Assembly (NCBI GenBank): GCA_019973155.2
Contig: BPQB01000122.1
Location: forward strand, 1 to 64,000
DNA length: 64,000 bases
DNA from: Phanerochaete sordida
Taxonomy: Eukaryota; Basidiomycota; Agaricomycetes; Polyporales; Phanerochaetaceae
Direction of reading: 5' to 3'
The position numbers were made by a program, and so were the translations under genes. Below the pieces are notes generated by a model. That model searched no databases. It saw only the letters and a program-made list of their open reading frames with translations, and had not been told where the DNA came from. Positions 36,298 to 47,761 of the stretch are shown piece by piece. Position 1 is the stretch's first letter. The number at the start of each line of letters is the position of its first letter.

Positions 36298-39240
36298 TGA
36301 GCTTGTGGCTCTCAGCGGCTGTCGAAGGCTGTGACGCGGCATCAGGATATGGGGAACCGAACACCTATCGCACTCCTCTCCCCCTCTCTCCTCTCGCTTC
36401 CACGTCGACGCCCATCAAGCACCTACGACCATCAACGAAGGTCCGTGAGCCCAGTCGTCTCGTATCATCGACGCACGAGCACGCTCGCTGACAGTCATCA
36501 GTCATCTCCCTAGATGCTTTCAATCCAAAGCCTCCATGCCAACCGAAGGATGGGACCTATTCCTCCAGGAGACACCACTTCCCCCACCTCCAGCGCGGGC
36601 CTGCCGGAGGATGTGTGCGCTCGCATCATCCACTGGCTCGTCGTACACCTCATCGACCCTCGGAACATCGCGCGCACCCTCCATCCCTGTGCGCTCGTCT
36701 GCCATTCGTGGAACGGGGTGGCCCGACAGTGCGTCGAGCGTGCCGAGGACTCCTGGGTCCATCTCGCGCTGCAGGGGCAAGCGCCACTATCCAACGAGGA
36801 CCAGCTCTGCGCTGCACGCTCCCTCGACATACGTGCTTTGGCTTTGAGGGCTTTAGCCCATATCTCCCTTCATCCGTTCCTGCTCAAATATCCTCGCCAC
36901 CAATCCTTCGACTCAGTCACCCATCTATGGCTTAGGAGCCGTTGTTCCCGCCATACACTCTCCATCCCTTCACTCGAAAGCCTTTGCGACACAATAGCGG
37001 CTTCATATACACTGCGCGACCTCGATCTTCACGGAGTGGTTTGGGCGAATCCCGACGATTACTCAGTATCTGCCGCTCCTTCGCGATCACATGCGCGGCT
37101 CCACAAATTCGAAATTGAGGCTGACCGTCGCTGGCTGCTGGATCCGCGCTCAGTGGATTTTTTGACGTGGCTCGCGCACTCGGGGGCGATCGCAAGACTA
37201 ACCCACCTATACCTTGGACACATGATGATTGTTGGAGAGAAGCTTTTGAGAGCGCTTCTCGTTGTTCTCGATGCTTCGCGACAGAGGCTCGTGATTCTGG
37301 TTTGTTCCTTTGGACCGGAGCTTTCCCTGCTGCATCGTACGTTCTATCATAACAAAAGAGGACTCGGATGCCCAATGCTAATGCAGTCCCTAGTGGTGGC
37401 AGCTCTCTCGCAGTGTACACGACTTGAGCGACTGTACATCAATATCGCTTGCAACCACTCCGCATTCCTCCACTTCTTGGATTTCGCCTCGCATCAATCC
37501 CTGCTTGTCAGAGAGCTGCAGACGTTCTCTATAACTTTGCGCAGACATCCGATGTGTACCGGGCCTACCAGTACGATGTGGGGACGCCTCGACAACATAT
37601 TCCAAACATCGCCTTACCTTGCTATAAAACAAATCATAGCATCTCATACAGATTTGGACACTGCCTCCCGCACCGTGGCCTGGGGTGACCTCTACCCCTT
37701 CGTCCCCCGCGATCCAGTCGAAGGCCGCCGGGAGATCGCCAGGCTGCTGCCCTTGACGTACCAGCGCCGGGGCCTCTGGCACTGGGACAGCGAGAATGAT
37801 AATCCGTCGCTCATACCTGCACGTGTGGACCGCCCGTACCCCGTCGAGATCTGCGAGCGTATCATGGACTTCGTCGCGGGTGAGGCCAACTACGGTTCTA
37901 ATGCCTGGGCCGACGGTGTTCAATATACGCTCGTTACATGTTCGCTGACGTGCCGTGCATGGCGGCCGCGAGCACAAGCACATCTCTTCCGCGCGGTCTC
38001 GGTGGTCGGCAACGAGGCTGAGCTGCGGAAACTGGGGGTACTACTTACGCATAACCCTGCGTTGGGTCCTTTCGTGAGGATCCTCACCCTGCATAATGAC
38101 GAGTCGCCGTCAGCCTCGTCGCTACACCTGCTCCCGATTGGCGTAACACGCCTGCTACCCAACCTTGAAACACTCCGAATCGCACAGGGTACGGTCCACG
38201 TCCCTCCGTGTGCCTCGTTTGGATCGTCCATCCGTCGTCTCTCGTCCCTGACAAAACTTGCAATTGTGGACGCGCTTCTGCCGTCGGTCGAAGAGGTCCG
38301 CCAAGTGATTTGTGCGTGCAGACATCTGCAAAACATCTTGCTCAATGACTGTGCCTGGCAAAATTCTGTCCATGATATACCTAGACCAGACGCTACTGCA
38401 TTTCCTGACTCCATACTACACCACCAAACATCCGTCCGTCTGCAGACGCTTGAGCTCAACTTTGCGACACAGTGGGCCAAGGATCCGCGTACATCTCAGA
38501 TTCTGCGCTGGCTCTCCATGTCCGGCGCAGTTGATTCCTGCCGTAAGATCTTCTTCCACGGGATATCCATCTGCAATAATGATGGCATCGCTGCTGTCGA
38601 AGCAGTCGTGTGCGCAGCCAGCAAGACGGTGGAGTCACTGCTACTTTTTTTTGGGCATGGGATAGAGCTGACACGATGTGAGTACGGTCGACATTCGCAG
38701 CTAGGTGCGCACTGACCTTTGGTTGTCTTCGTCACAGTGAGTGTAGCACTGTCGGCATGTTCAAAGCTGGAAGTTCTATCGCTCGCCCTGCCCTATGACA
38801 CGGCGACATTCGCCGAACTTGCCGATCTGTTTCGTGCAACTTTCGTTGATACCAGTCTCCATCGTGATTTGAGCCTTGTACTCTACCCCATTTGTTGCCC
38901 GAGCCTCCTGAAAGAACCCACGGCTGGACAGTGGCAGGCACTCGACGACATCTTCCAAGTTGCAGAGGAACGCATATTCGGGTATGTGGATATCTCTCGC
39001 CGTTTCTTGCAAACGTCCCCCGGAGAAAAGCTCGACGCCGGCGTGGATTGGACTGCATGTATGCCTCAATGTGACGCTGAATTTAGTATGAGACTTAGCA
39101 CCCTATTACCCCGGACATTCAGACGCAATGCCCTGTGTAGTGACTGAAGCATGCGTGCGGAGTAGGAGTCCCTGCATTGCCGAAGTTGTATCTGAAGTAG
39201 AATGTATTCAATCGAGGCGATTCATATCAAGCAGAGGCGG
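36298..39240 (+). repeat. Segmental duplication, copy 2
   Basis: Partner of 27895-30815, same orientation, starting in promoter sequence and ending shortly after the stop codon. The two copies are separated by about 5.5 kb. Confidence 0.85.
36514..39147 (+). CDS. Double F-box/LRR protein, paralogue 2
   Basis: Paralogue of the 28148-30737 gene. Exons 36514-37336, 37394-38677 and 38738-39147 give 838 residues; the middle exon has exactly the same length (1,284 nt) as in paralogue 1. Module 1 is LPEDVCARIIHWLV...CALVCHSWNGVARQ. Module 2 is PYPVEICERIMDFVAG...VTCSLTCRAWRPRAQAHLF, followed by LRR-like repeats (LLTHNPALGPFVRILTLH). The first intron (37337-37393, GTACGT...CCCTAG) is 57 nt, in frame and stop-free, so reading straight through also yields a protein. 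It is called an intron because paralogue 1 must splice there. The second intron (60 nt) contains a stop and must be removed. A start at 36550 (MGPIPPGD) would align better with paralogue 1. Confidence 0.85.
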
Positions 39241-40380
39241 CAGCCCACTCACGGCTGTCATTGTCCAGGGGGGAGAATTCCGTGATTTAAACATTCGAAA
39301 CACATTCCACTAAGCCACGGCAGAAGATGTCCGCCGCTGGGCGTGAAGGTAACAGCACGGCACGCCAAGTAGCCCGTGCGTTTCACGCGAACCAGGTCGC
39401 TGGCACAGCAGAAAGCGATATTTGCTCAGCGATTGCAGCTACGCGTCGCCTCGTCCTAGCGCACGCGTAGTGCGCCACGCCTCGCGCTCCAAACGTACCC
39501 CTGCGCTACGCTCAGAGACCGTACGCACCAGCATTGCTCGACCGCTCGAGTTGCTACCTTCGGCTACTGAGATTCTTGTCGTCCCCAATGCGAGGCGAGT
39601 CTGCCCAACTGATCTCTGCGCGGCCTCGCTGTGCTAACGCCGTCGAGCTTGGGATGCCGAGGATCCGGGCCCGCTCGTGAAAGGCGCGATGCAGGGTGGT
39701 GTCAGGCCAGAGGGACCTGCTGGTTGCGATGAGTAAATCGCATAGTAAAATCAGCGAAAGAGCGAGAGCGTGTAACACTCCAGCGCAAACAGCTCCGAGC
39801 AGAAGATAGACGACACCAGAAATTCTCGTGCGTACGTAAGGTGATGCCAATGCTGTTGCCACCTAGTTCGGTGTCCCTCGCAGTGATATTTCGGGCACGG
39901 GGCAGGCAGCGACGCCGGACTGCTGGGCCGCCAGGCATCGGCAGGTGCACTGGCAAGATTGGATCACGGTCCGCCCCCCAAATGCTCCCACTCGCGTCCC
40001 TGTGGGTATATGCGGTGAGCGTCCAGGTCGCACACACAAGAGAATTCCGAACCACGCGATAAGACAGAGGTAGGACAGAGGTGCCGGAAAGCACCCCGAT
40101 GGGCATTGTCTTTCTTGTCGTTCTTGTCGGATACTGCCGACAAGATGTCGCACATAACATTAGGCTCTGTTCGATACGTTTCTTCGGACATTTCGCTAGA
40201 TTTTTTTGCGAGATACAGTTGAATAGGCCGTGCAAGATTCACTGTTGTGTGTCGGCGCGCAGCACTTGTCCTGATTATATCAGCCGCCGATAATATACAC
40301 GCATTTGACGCCATTAGAGCCGGCATGACTTCAATTCACAAACGTCGCGTGTGCCTATGCTGCACAGCGCTGAGGTAAGT
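39241..40380. other. Intergenic
   Basis: Minus-strand frames at 39,554-39,862 and 39,702-40,235 give partly hydrophobic peptides (for example GVVYLLLGAVCAGVLHALAL) that look like scraps of a membrane protein, but no consistent exon chain was found. Confidence 0.4.
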
Positions 40381-40966
40381 CTACGCCTTTTGCTCCGCTT
40401 GTGCTTTCTCAAGAGCTTGCTTCTCCTGCTTCTCTGCGAGCTTCCGAGGAAGTGACTCCACCATTATCTGCACGCGACGACGTTCTTCCTCCATGGCCTT
40501 CCGGCAGATCGTCCTGCGCTTATCGGTGAGCTTTCGCCGCAAGGCATCAACGTGCGACAGACGCACCATGTACCGAGCGAGACAAGCATGAAGGTACCCA
40601 CTGCCCAATTTGAGGCAACGAAAGCGCCTGCAGCAGCAGCGGGTTAGACATAAGCTCACAGAAGATTCGCTCAGCACGACGCACCACTGCTCATCCCTCG
40701 GATGACGCCAATCCCTGCTCCACTTGCGATGCCGCTCAGCAGGCTGCTGCGAGCGCACTGTATCTCGTTGATATGCGAGAGATCATCGCGAATTGATATT
40801 TTCTTCCTTAACCCAAGGGTCATGAGCGCTGTTCGCAACTAGCGGATGTGAAAGCGGATACCTGGAAGGCCGCTTTGACGTCGCCCCACCAGCTTCCGGT
40901 CGTCTCTCGTTGGTAGACTGGCCGCTTCGAAGAGGGGTTATCTGCGGGTGTCGACGGTGTCTCCAT
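40381..40966 (-). CDS. cox20: Cytochrome c oxidase assembly protein COX20
   Basis: COX20 is an inner-mitochondrial-membrane chaperone for newly made Cox2. Four exons (40966-40862, 40802-40685, 40627-40567, 40513-40381) give 138 residues, close to the short COX20 proteins of other eukaryotes. After a soluble N-terminus (TGSWWGDVKAAFQKIS) come the family landmark CARSSLLSGIASGAGIGVIR (first membrane helix) and GAFVASNWAVGTFMLVSLGT (second helix). A charged C-terminal helix follows (RKAMEEERRRVQIMVESLPR), with a Lys/Gln/Glu coiled-coil end. The first intron acceptor (AAGGAAG/AAA) was chosen because it alone keeps the frame. No single open frame covers this gene, so it is easy to miss. Confidence 0.85.
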
Positions 40967-41416
40967 CCTCAAGAATCTGACGAGGACGAGGGAGAAGTGG
41001 GGCGGGTCGTCGGGCGTGGGTCGGGTTGAACGAGAAGCAAGCGCCGGAGTCGGGACTTGGCCGAAATAGGCGAGCTTCGTGGCGCGGCATATCCCGATGT
41101 ATTCAGGCGCCCGTCGAACGTTCTGCCGCCGCCGCCGCCATGCTTGCTCGGAGGTGTCGGCCTCCAGAACGCGCGCTGAATTCAGCTGCACGTGGCTCCG
41201 CTCATCCCGGTGACTGACACTACTGTGTGGGCAGTGAAGCGGCGCTACGAGACTGGGTATATATCCATGGTATGAACTAACAGTGAGGTAAGATATTCTA
41301 CAACAACAGCTCCGGGGATCCTGACAGCAAATCCAGCAACAAATTCAACAAGTAGAAACGACAGAATTGAGAAGGAAAAGAAGACGCGTCAAGCGGGAAG
41401 GCAGGCTGTACGGCCA
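40967..41416. other. COX20 promoter and aquaglyceroporin A 3' region
   Basis: The COX20 frame stays open upstream of its ATG, but that sequence is Arg-rich and resembles a GC-rich leader. Nothing else is seen. Confidence 0.5.
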
Positions 41417-42959
41417 TCAGACAACAGACTCCGCAATGGAGTGGCGGAGGTCCTTCTGGGAAGGGACGTAGCTGTTGCTGGTTATACTTATCAGCGGAAC
41501 TGGTTAAGGCGATCATAGCTTTGATTGCACACCTTTTGTTGAGGACACTGTCAGCGCCTTTGTAGAAGAAAAGATCGTAGAGGAAGGTTCCAGCTGGGGC
41601 GATGATTAGCAGTCTACTTGGTGGTTGATAAGCCGGGATGACGTACAAAGCGCGCCGAGAATGGGAGCAAGGATCGGGCACCACAGCCAATACTGCCTGA
41701 GGAGAAGATGAGAGAAAGATTCAAATCATCAGCCTGCGGGTATTTACCTCCGGTATGTGAAGACTAAGACAACGAGGGTCAGCAATATGCACTTGGAGTA
41801 AATAATAGTCAAAATACTTACCATCCTTGCCGTAGCCCACCATGGCCGTCAAGATTCTCGGACCGAGGTCACGGGCAGGGTTCAGAGCAAATCCTGTGAG
41901 CTTATCAGCGGAATTTGCAATGTTTGAAGATGTAGTCCGTACCCGTCTGCATTCCCAGGGACGCAGCAATGCCAAGGATGGTCACGAAGAGGACCAGTGG
42001 AACGAGCCCAGCAGGCGGCGGCGTGTTCCTTTTGTCTGTGACGGCACAGATGACGATGAGGAGGATGGCAGTGCCCAGGTACTGTCGTACGCGATGGTCA
42101 AAACCTGAGCTGCGAGGATACTACGGAGACTGTACCTCTTCAAAAAAGCAGGAAACCGGGGTCATGTAGTCTGCCTACAAACATATCCACCTAGTCAGTA
42201 CATCGTGCTCCGCCCATCGTGCCGTGTGTACGTACCGCGTAGGTACCAAATAGCCCGGCGGTGCCCGGCACGGTGCGCACATGGCGCCCGCCCTCGAACG
42301 CGTCGATAGCGTGGATGTAGTTCGCGTACACGACCCCGGCACCGCAGAGCGCGCCAAGGAGCTGGGCGAATATATACGCGGGAACCTTCCGCCAGGGAAA
42401 GCCGCGCAGCGTCGCGAAGGCGAGCGTCACGGCGGGGTTGATGTGGCCCCCGGAGATGCCGCCGGAGACCCAAGCACCCAGGGCTATCCCTGAGTCACGG
42501 AGGGTGTCAGTGCGGCGGCCGCAGAGGAAAAAGAGGTTACATGCCTGCCGCCCAACCGAAGCACACGGAGACGTAGTCCTATCGTACGCGAATGAGGAAC
42601 AGAAAATAGAGGTTCTATGGCGAGGCTACTTACGCCTTTGGGGCTGCCAGAGACCAGCGGGTTGCTGGACAAGGTCGCCTGGCAATTGACGCCTGCGCCA
42701 AAAATGACGAGGATCATCGTGCCGACGAACTCTCCCGCAGGCTCAGAAAGCAGCTCTCTGGGTCACATATGAGTTATAAACACGATGAAAGGAAGTAAAG
42801 GGCAAACCGGATAGTCAACCATCGACTCTGGGGAATAAAGTAGTCGGACTCCACGGGGACGAGCTCGGTGACGACCGTAGGTACGGAGGCCTTCGACTGG
42901 GAACGGTCGAAGGCAGGCATCCGCAGAGTAGCATCGTCGCGATGAGTTGCAGATGCCAT
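41417..42959 (-). CDS. Aquaglyceroporin A (MIP family)
   Basis: A plasma-membrane channel for glycerol and/or water. Eleven exons (42959-42808, 42757-42634, 42578-42545, 42489-42236, 42174-42136, 42081-41943, 41893-41822, 41763-41748, 41696-41647, 41593-41533, 41471-41417) give 331 residues. Both pore motifs are present: [17 protein letters not shown] in loop B and [13 protein letters not shown] in loop E. The Asp after NPAR marks the glycerol-conducting subgroup. Six membrane spans are evident, for example [14 protein letters not shown] and [14 protein letters not shown] segments. One exon is only 16 nt. The intron after 42545 appears to use a GC donor (CAG/GCATGT). The C-terminus is [20 protein letters not shown]. 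It is head-to-tail with aquaglyceroporin B. Confidence 0.92.
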
Positions 42960-45042
42960 TCCGTCCTGGGCTGAGGGTCCTCGAGGGGAGAGAAGTGCCA
43001 GTGGGCGCAGATGGACATCGCCACCCGACGCTTTTATCTCGTGGGCAAAGCAGGAGGCGTCCCGCTAGCGCAAGCGTCCTCGAGGCAGATACTCGTGGTT
43101 CGACGTGTCAATAATCCCGTACGCGGGAATTGTGCGACATCCGACGACGTTTCCGTCTTCCCGAACGTCCAGCATCCCTACCGGCCCTTCATACAACTTT
43201 TCCGGTCGTTGTACCTGCGCGCAGCAGCCAATTCAACACCGTGTTCTCGATAGATCGGGATCTGTGGGCGTACCACGGCGGTGTCAAGAGCTGACAAGTT
43301 AATACGTCAAAGCCCTCGCCGGAAGGCCTCGACCGTCGGTCCTCGGGCGTGATTGCCGCTGATACGCCCATGTGTCGTAAAGAGATGGTGGGATGGAATC
43401 GCGAATCAGGTAGACGACGTCTTCCGGGATCGATATCATGACTGGGCAACCTCGGGTCGCCAAGGTTCACCGCGTCCCTTCCGAGGCGAGGCGCGGTCAC
43501 GTGTCGGGGGTTGGTATCCGCAGCCTGAGGATACACAGCGCGATGAGACGACGGGACGTCACGGAGAGGATCTTGACTTCGGCGCGAACGTCAACCGACG
43601 GCCATGTCTGCGCTCGACCGAGACTCCTGGTGTCCACAGGTGAACAAGGCGCACTCCGAACACCATAAGCGATGCGCGTCCCTACCTATTCGCTCCGGAC
43701 ACATGATACCCCCGGAGTCCCAGGTACGTTGGAATGTAACTGGTAGACTGAGGAGAGGGAGGCACAAGTCGATGCACGGTATGCTTGGAGCGTTGCCCTG
43801 TGCCTGGGGTTCAGGTACCATATAAATATGCACGGACGTAGGGGAGCTCCGTGACATACCATTGTTCAACTGAGAGCTGCTCGTACTCCTAGCTGTCGAA
43901 CAGACAGAGGGTTGAGGTACGAATGGACTGGTAGCGTCAGCGGGGGCGGAAGCTCTTGAGAGCGCTGACGTCGTGTCCATCATGGTTTCGCCTCCGACGG
44001 TCGGTGGTCTCCTGCCCAACTTTCAGGAAAGCAGCCGCATCATACTCCGCGCCGCAGCGTTCCACTGTCTACGGAGAACGGTACCTCTTGTGATAACTTG
44101 GAGAATTGCGTGACCATTGGCTTCGGCGACGCCTCCGCTGTCAGGCGCATGCGGATGCGTCTTGGGTCAGGCGTTGGCTGACCGCTGGACGCCGCGCCGT
44201 TGTTCGATACGCTGCAAACGATTATTCTATGTGTCAGAGAATAGCACACCTGACGTACCGCCGTCATTATGGCAAGCGTCGATGTGTGACCGGTGTCTGA
44301 GTCGCTGGAGGACCGAGGAGTGACTAGTCACCAGCCGCGTCAGAGGCCCCACGTATGGAAGAACGAGAGCCCTAAAGCGCCACTAAGCACAGCTTGTGTT
44401 GAGCCTTGAATGCCTATGAACAGATTTGCCTGTTTCCGCAGACCGTGTCGGATGGAGGTCCGAGTGGTACCGGTCGAGAACGCTTTGGGAAGCTGCGCGC
44501 GTGCCGGGCGCGAAGCCGCCCATTCTCGCGTGACTTTTGTTGGGCGGGCCTAGCGTCGGACATTCGTCTCCTGCGGTTGCACAAGACATAGCAGGATTGA
44601 AGGCGCAGCAGCCTGCAACGACATACCTCCCCGGATCCTAGTTCGCATGAGACTCGTGATAGAACCCTCGAGACACACAAAGAGACTAGGATATTGAATA
44701 GCGTTTCAGACTCGTAGATCGGTAGTAGTAGTAGTAGGCCAAATCTATACAGCCCTTCCAGATGTTGACGCAGATAGTGAGGTCCCTCGTGTCTTCGGAC
44801 GGCTGTCCGCTGTCAGATACGCTTCTGGGAGTAGGGTTCAGGAAGAGAGGCGGAACTGGTCTGTACGCTGCTGCACACCCACAGGATTGTTGGTACAACG
44901 GAACCCAGATATCATTAACTAAGTATTCGAGTAACCTACAGCCCTCGCTACAGCTACATAAATAACGGGTCATCGAAGTTTGTCGTGACGGGCTTAAAGC
45001 TCATGACACTTCGTGAGCAAACGTGTAGTTCATTAAATGTTT
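42960..45042. other. Intergenic between aquaglyceroporins A and B
   Basis: About 2.1 kb with no supported gene. A minus-strand Ser/Ala-rich peptide near 43,980-43,870 (DTTSALSRASAPADATSPF) is followed by splice-like sites but leads nowhere recognisable. A TATA-like box for gene A lies at 43031-43037. Confidence 0.5.
43031..43037 (-). promoter_or_regulatory. TATA-like element of aquaglyceroporin A
   Basis: ATAAAAG on the minus strand, about 72-78 bp upstream of the start at 42959. Confidence 0.5.
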
Positions 45043-46524
45043 TTAGACGTCCTGAGTACCAGCCACAGGCTTCTGCCTCTGTGCCTTAACGGCTTGCGCA
45101 TTAGCCCTGCGAGCGTTGGCATCACTGTACGTGATCAGTCAGCAGGTGAACTCCGACATGTGGCGCAATAGACACTTACGGGCGGTTGATGATGCTCTCC
45201 TGACCGACGAAGAAGAATAGGTCATAGATGAGCATGCCAACTAAACATTGGGGTATGAGTTGATGAACGTTTGAGTCAAGCATGCTGAAACTTACCGAGG
45301 GCACCGACGATGGGCGCGATAACCGGGCACCAAAGCCAGTACTGGCTGCGGGCAGGCGTCAGCAGAGGTCTCATGATGATGGCGATATGCCAAACCTACC
45401 TTCGGAAGGAGAATACCGCGCCGCCGTAACCCACCATGGCGGTGAGCAGCCGAGGCCCGAGGTCACGGGCAGGGTTGATGGCATAACCGGTTTGGAAACC
45501 CAGGGACGCACCAATGCCGAGGATCGTGATGAAGAGTGCGAGAGGGACCAGACCGGCGGGCGGGGGGCCGTTATGCTTGTCGGTGAGTGCGCACACGACG
45601 ATGAGCAGGATAGCCGTGCCGATGAACTGACAGAGGTGTCAGGACGCTTCTCATGAAGCCGCGGAAATCCGAAACTCACCTCGTCGAAGAAGCACGAAAC
45701 TGACGTCATGTAGTCCGCCTGGATGAGAGCAAAGATGAGCTGGTTTCTGAGAGCGCTGCGCAGTAGACATACCGCATAGGTGGAGAACAGGCCGGCAGTG
45801 CCGGGGACGGTGCGAATGTGCCTACCACCCTCGACGAGGTCGATAGCGTGGATATAATTCGCGTAAATGATACCCGCGCCGCACAAGCCACCCATGACCT
45901 GAGCAAAGATGTAACCTGGGACCTTGCGCCATGGGAAGTCGCGGAAGGTGGCGAGTGCGATGGTGACGGCGGGGTTGATGTGCCCGCCGGAGATACCGCT
46001 AGAGACCCATACGCCAAGCGCAGTACCTATGGAGCGGATGTCCCACGGTAAGAAAATGGTTAATAATAAGAGACGCCCGACTCACCGACGGCCCAGCCGA
46101 AGTTTATGGAAAGGTAGTCCTGTGCAGGCGACGGAAGCATGAGCAAAGTCTTACTCAAATGCTGTGCAGCGTTAGCCACTTACGCCCTTCGGACTGGATG
46201 CGACAGCTGGGTTGCCGGAGAGCACCACCTGGCAGTCCACTCCTGCTCCAAAGATGATGAGAATCATGACACCGAAGAACTCGGCGACATATTCCCGGAT
46301 GGGCTCTCTGCAGGGTGGTCAGATATCGGGAGCGCAACGGTCAAGGACACGACGTACCTGACTTTGGACCACCAGTTCGGGTACTTTGTGTAGTGATCGA
46401 CGGTTGAGGACGACACGAAGCTACCGTCTCCGTGGATATCCTCGACGTGCTCGGTGAACTCTTTTGAACCGACCCGCTGCTTGGTCGGGTACTCGACAAT
46501 GGAAGGCTCCGTGGAGGAGGACAT
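45043..46524 (-). CDS. Aquaglyceroporin B (MIP family)
   Basis: A glycerol/water channel. Nine exons (46524-46358, 46307-46184, 46119-46086, 46026-45773, 45718-45680, 45626-45400, 45345-45296, 45240-45180, 45124-45043) give 345 residues. Pore motifs are [17 protein letters not shown] and [13 protein letters not shown]. Exons 2-5 have exactly the same lengths as in gene A (124, 34, 254, 39). The 227-nt exon equals the sum of three consecutive exons of A (139+72+16), so two adjacent introns are missing here. The start at 46524 (MSSSTEP) is preferred over an in-frame ATG at 46575, because a TATA box sits at 46579-46586. The C-terminus is [20 protein letters not shown], similar to C and D. Confidence 0.93.
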
Positions 46525-46578
46525 GGTGAGGCGGGGAACGAGGGAAGCCGGAGGAGTGTGAGAGGATGCGAACACCCG

Positions 46579-46586
46579 TTTAAATA
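46579..46586 (-). promoter_or_regulatory. TATA box of aquaglyceroporin B
   Basis: TATTTAAA on the minus strand, 55-62 bp upstream of the start at 46524. It excludes the more upstream ATG as the main start. Confidence 0.6.
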
Positions 46587-46609
46587 CGTGAGGTCGTGCG
46601 CACTCTGCA

Positions 46610-47761
46610 GTGCCTGTTCAGGGGAATGCGAAGGATCAAACTGCACTGGAAGATTTGAAGTTCCGTGAGCTCAGCGCGTCTGCGCTTTTATACGGCGGTC
46701 AGGGCTTACCTCGACCTGGATCCGTCTGGTGCTCTCAGATGGGGATGTGGGGCCCCGTGGTCCGTGGTCTTATGTACCGGGGAAAACACTTGAAGCAGTC
46801 TTGGTGTCTTGGAGCGGCCACGCAGCGAAGCTCCCCTTCGGATGAGCTGCCGAAGGCAATATTGTCTTCGCAGGCAATTTTCCGCCCCGAACCGCGAGCG
46901 TCGCGCCGTCCGGCGCCCGCCCATGCGGCGGCGTTCTTCTCCGAAACTCCAGGTACGCCGAGGGCTACACTTGGACCGAGAGGTCGGGGATGCAAAGCGG
47001 AACCTCGACTTTCGCTGCCCTGGCCGGGGACCGACACCCGCACGAAATCGGCACAGTGGGCTCTGCCTGTCATTGTATCACATGCGGTCATCATACTGAT
47101 AGAAACGGATGGCGTTTCTGGCACGCTCTGGCACACCTGCGTTTGGCATATCCTATCAAGCGTCGTGAGAGCGCGGCGCGCCTCAGGGTATCCCGAGAGA
47201 CCTGGAAGTCGTAACCGTCAGTCACCAGACTGGCGGATGATGAAACAAAGCGCGGCTACTCGCCAACGAAGCAGAGACAGCACATGGATCACTGTAGATA
47301 GCCCCTGCCACCTTCGGTCCTCCCGCTCAACAACAGGGGGAGCAAACGCGATGCCCAGCAATCGTGAGCAAATAATTACCAGGTGGCTCGCTCGTCGAAT
47401 CGAGGCCTTACCGGCATCGATAAACTCTTCGCACTGCCCGTCATCGAGACTGGTCTTCGCTGAACACGTAAGATCGCCGCAAGCCGTCCGCCCTCTAGTC
47501 GAGCTCGAGACTACCATGGAAGATGGACTGGCGTCGGCCGTGCGGCACTGTACAAACTCTGTGCTGTGGAATGGACTCGGCAGCGGCATCGCCAGCGCAG
47601 CCCTCCAGCGGATCGCTCAGGGAGGAAGAGACCGGAGAACCTTAACCCCAGCCCGCACGGCCTTCAGACGTAACGCAGGCGCTTAGCGACCATTCACTTC
47701 GACCTGCTTCACCGTCCATCCACTCCTGCTGCCGCGACAATAACAACACCGTAATACCACC
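46610..47761. other. Divergent intergenic region with a long uncharacterised open frame
   Basis: The plus strand is open from 46610 to 47686 (first ATG 46739, 316 codons), ending 76 bp before the SYLF gene. The product is Arg/Ser/Pro/Ala-rich with no domain. The frame begins within 25-155 bp of gene B's TATA box. It is more likely a chance frame in promoter DNA than a gene, but its length is notable. Confidence 0.3.

Noticed and set aside
39554..40235. Hydrophobic minus-strand peptides suggesting a membrane protein
   Set aside because: Pieces lie in different frames without good splice sites; no family could be recognised.
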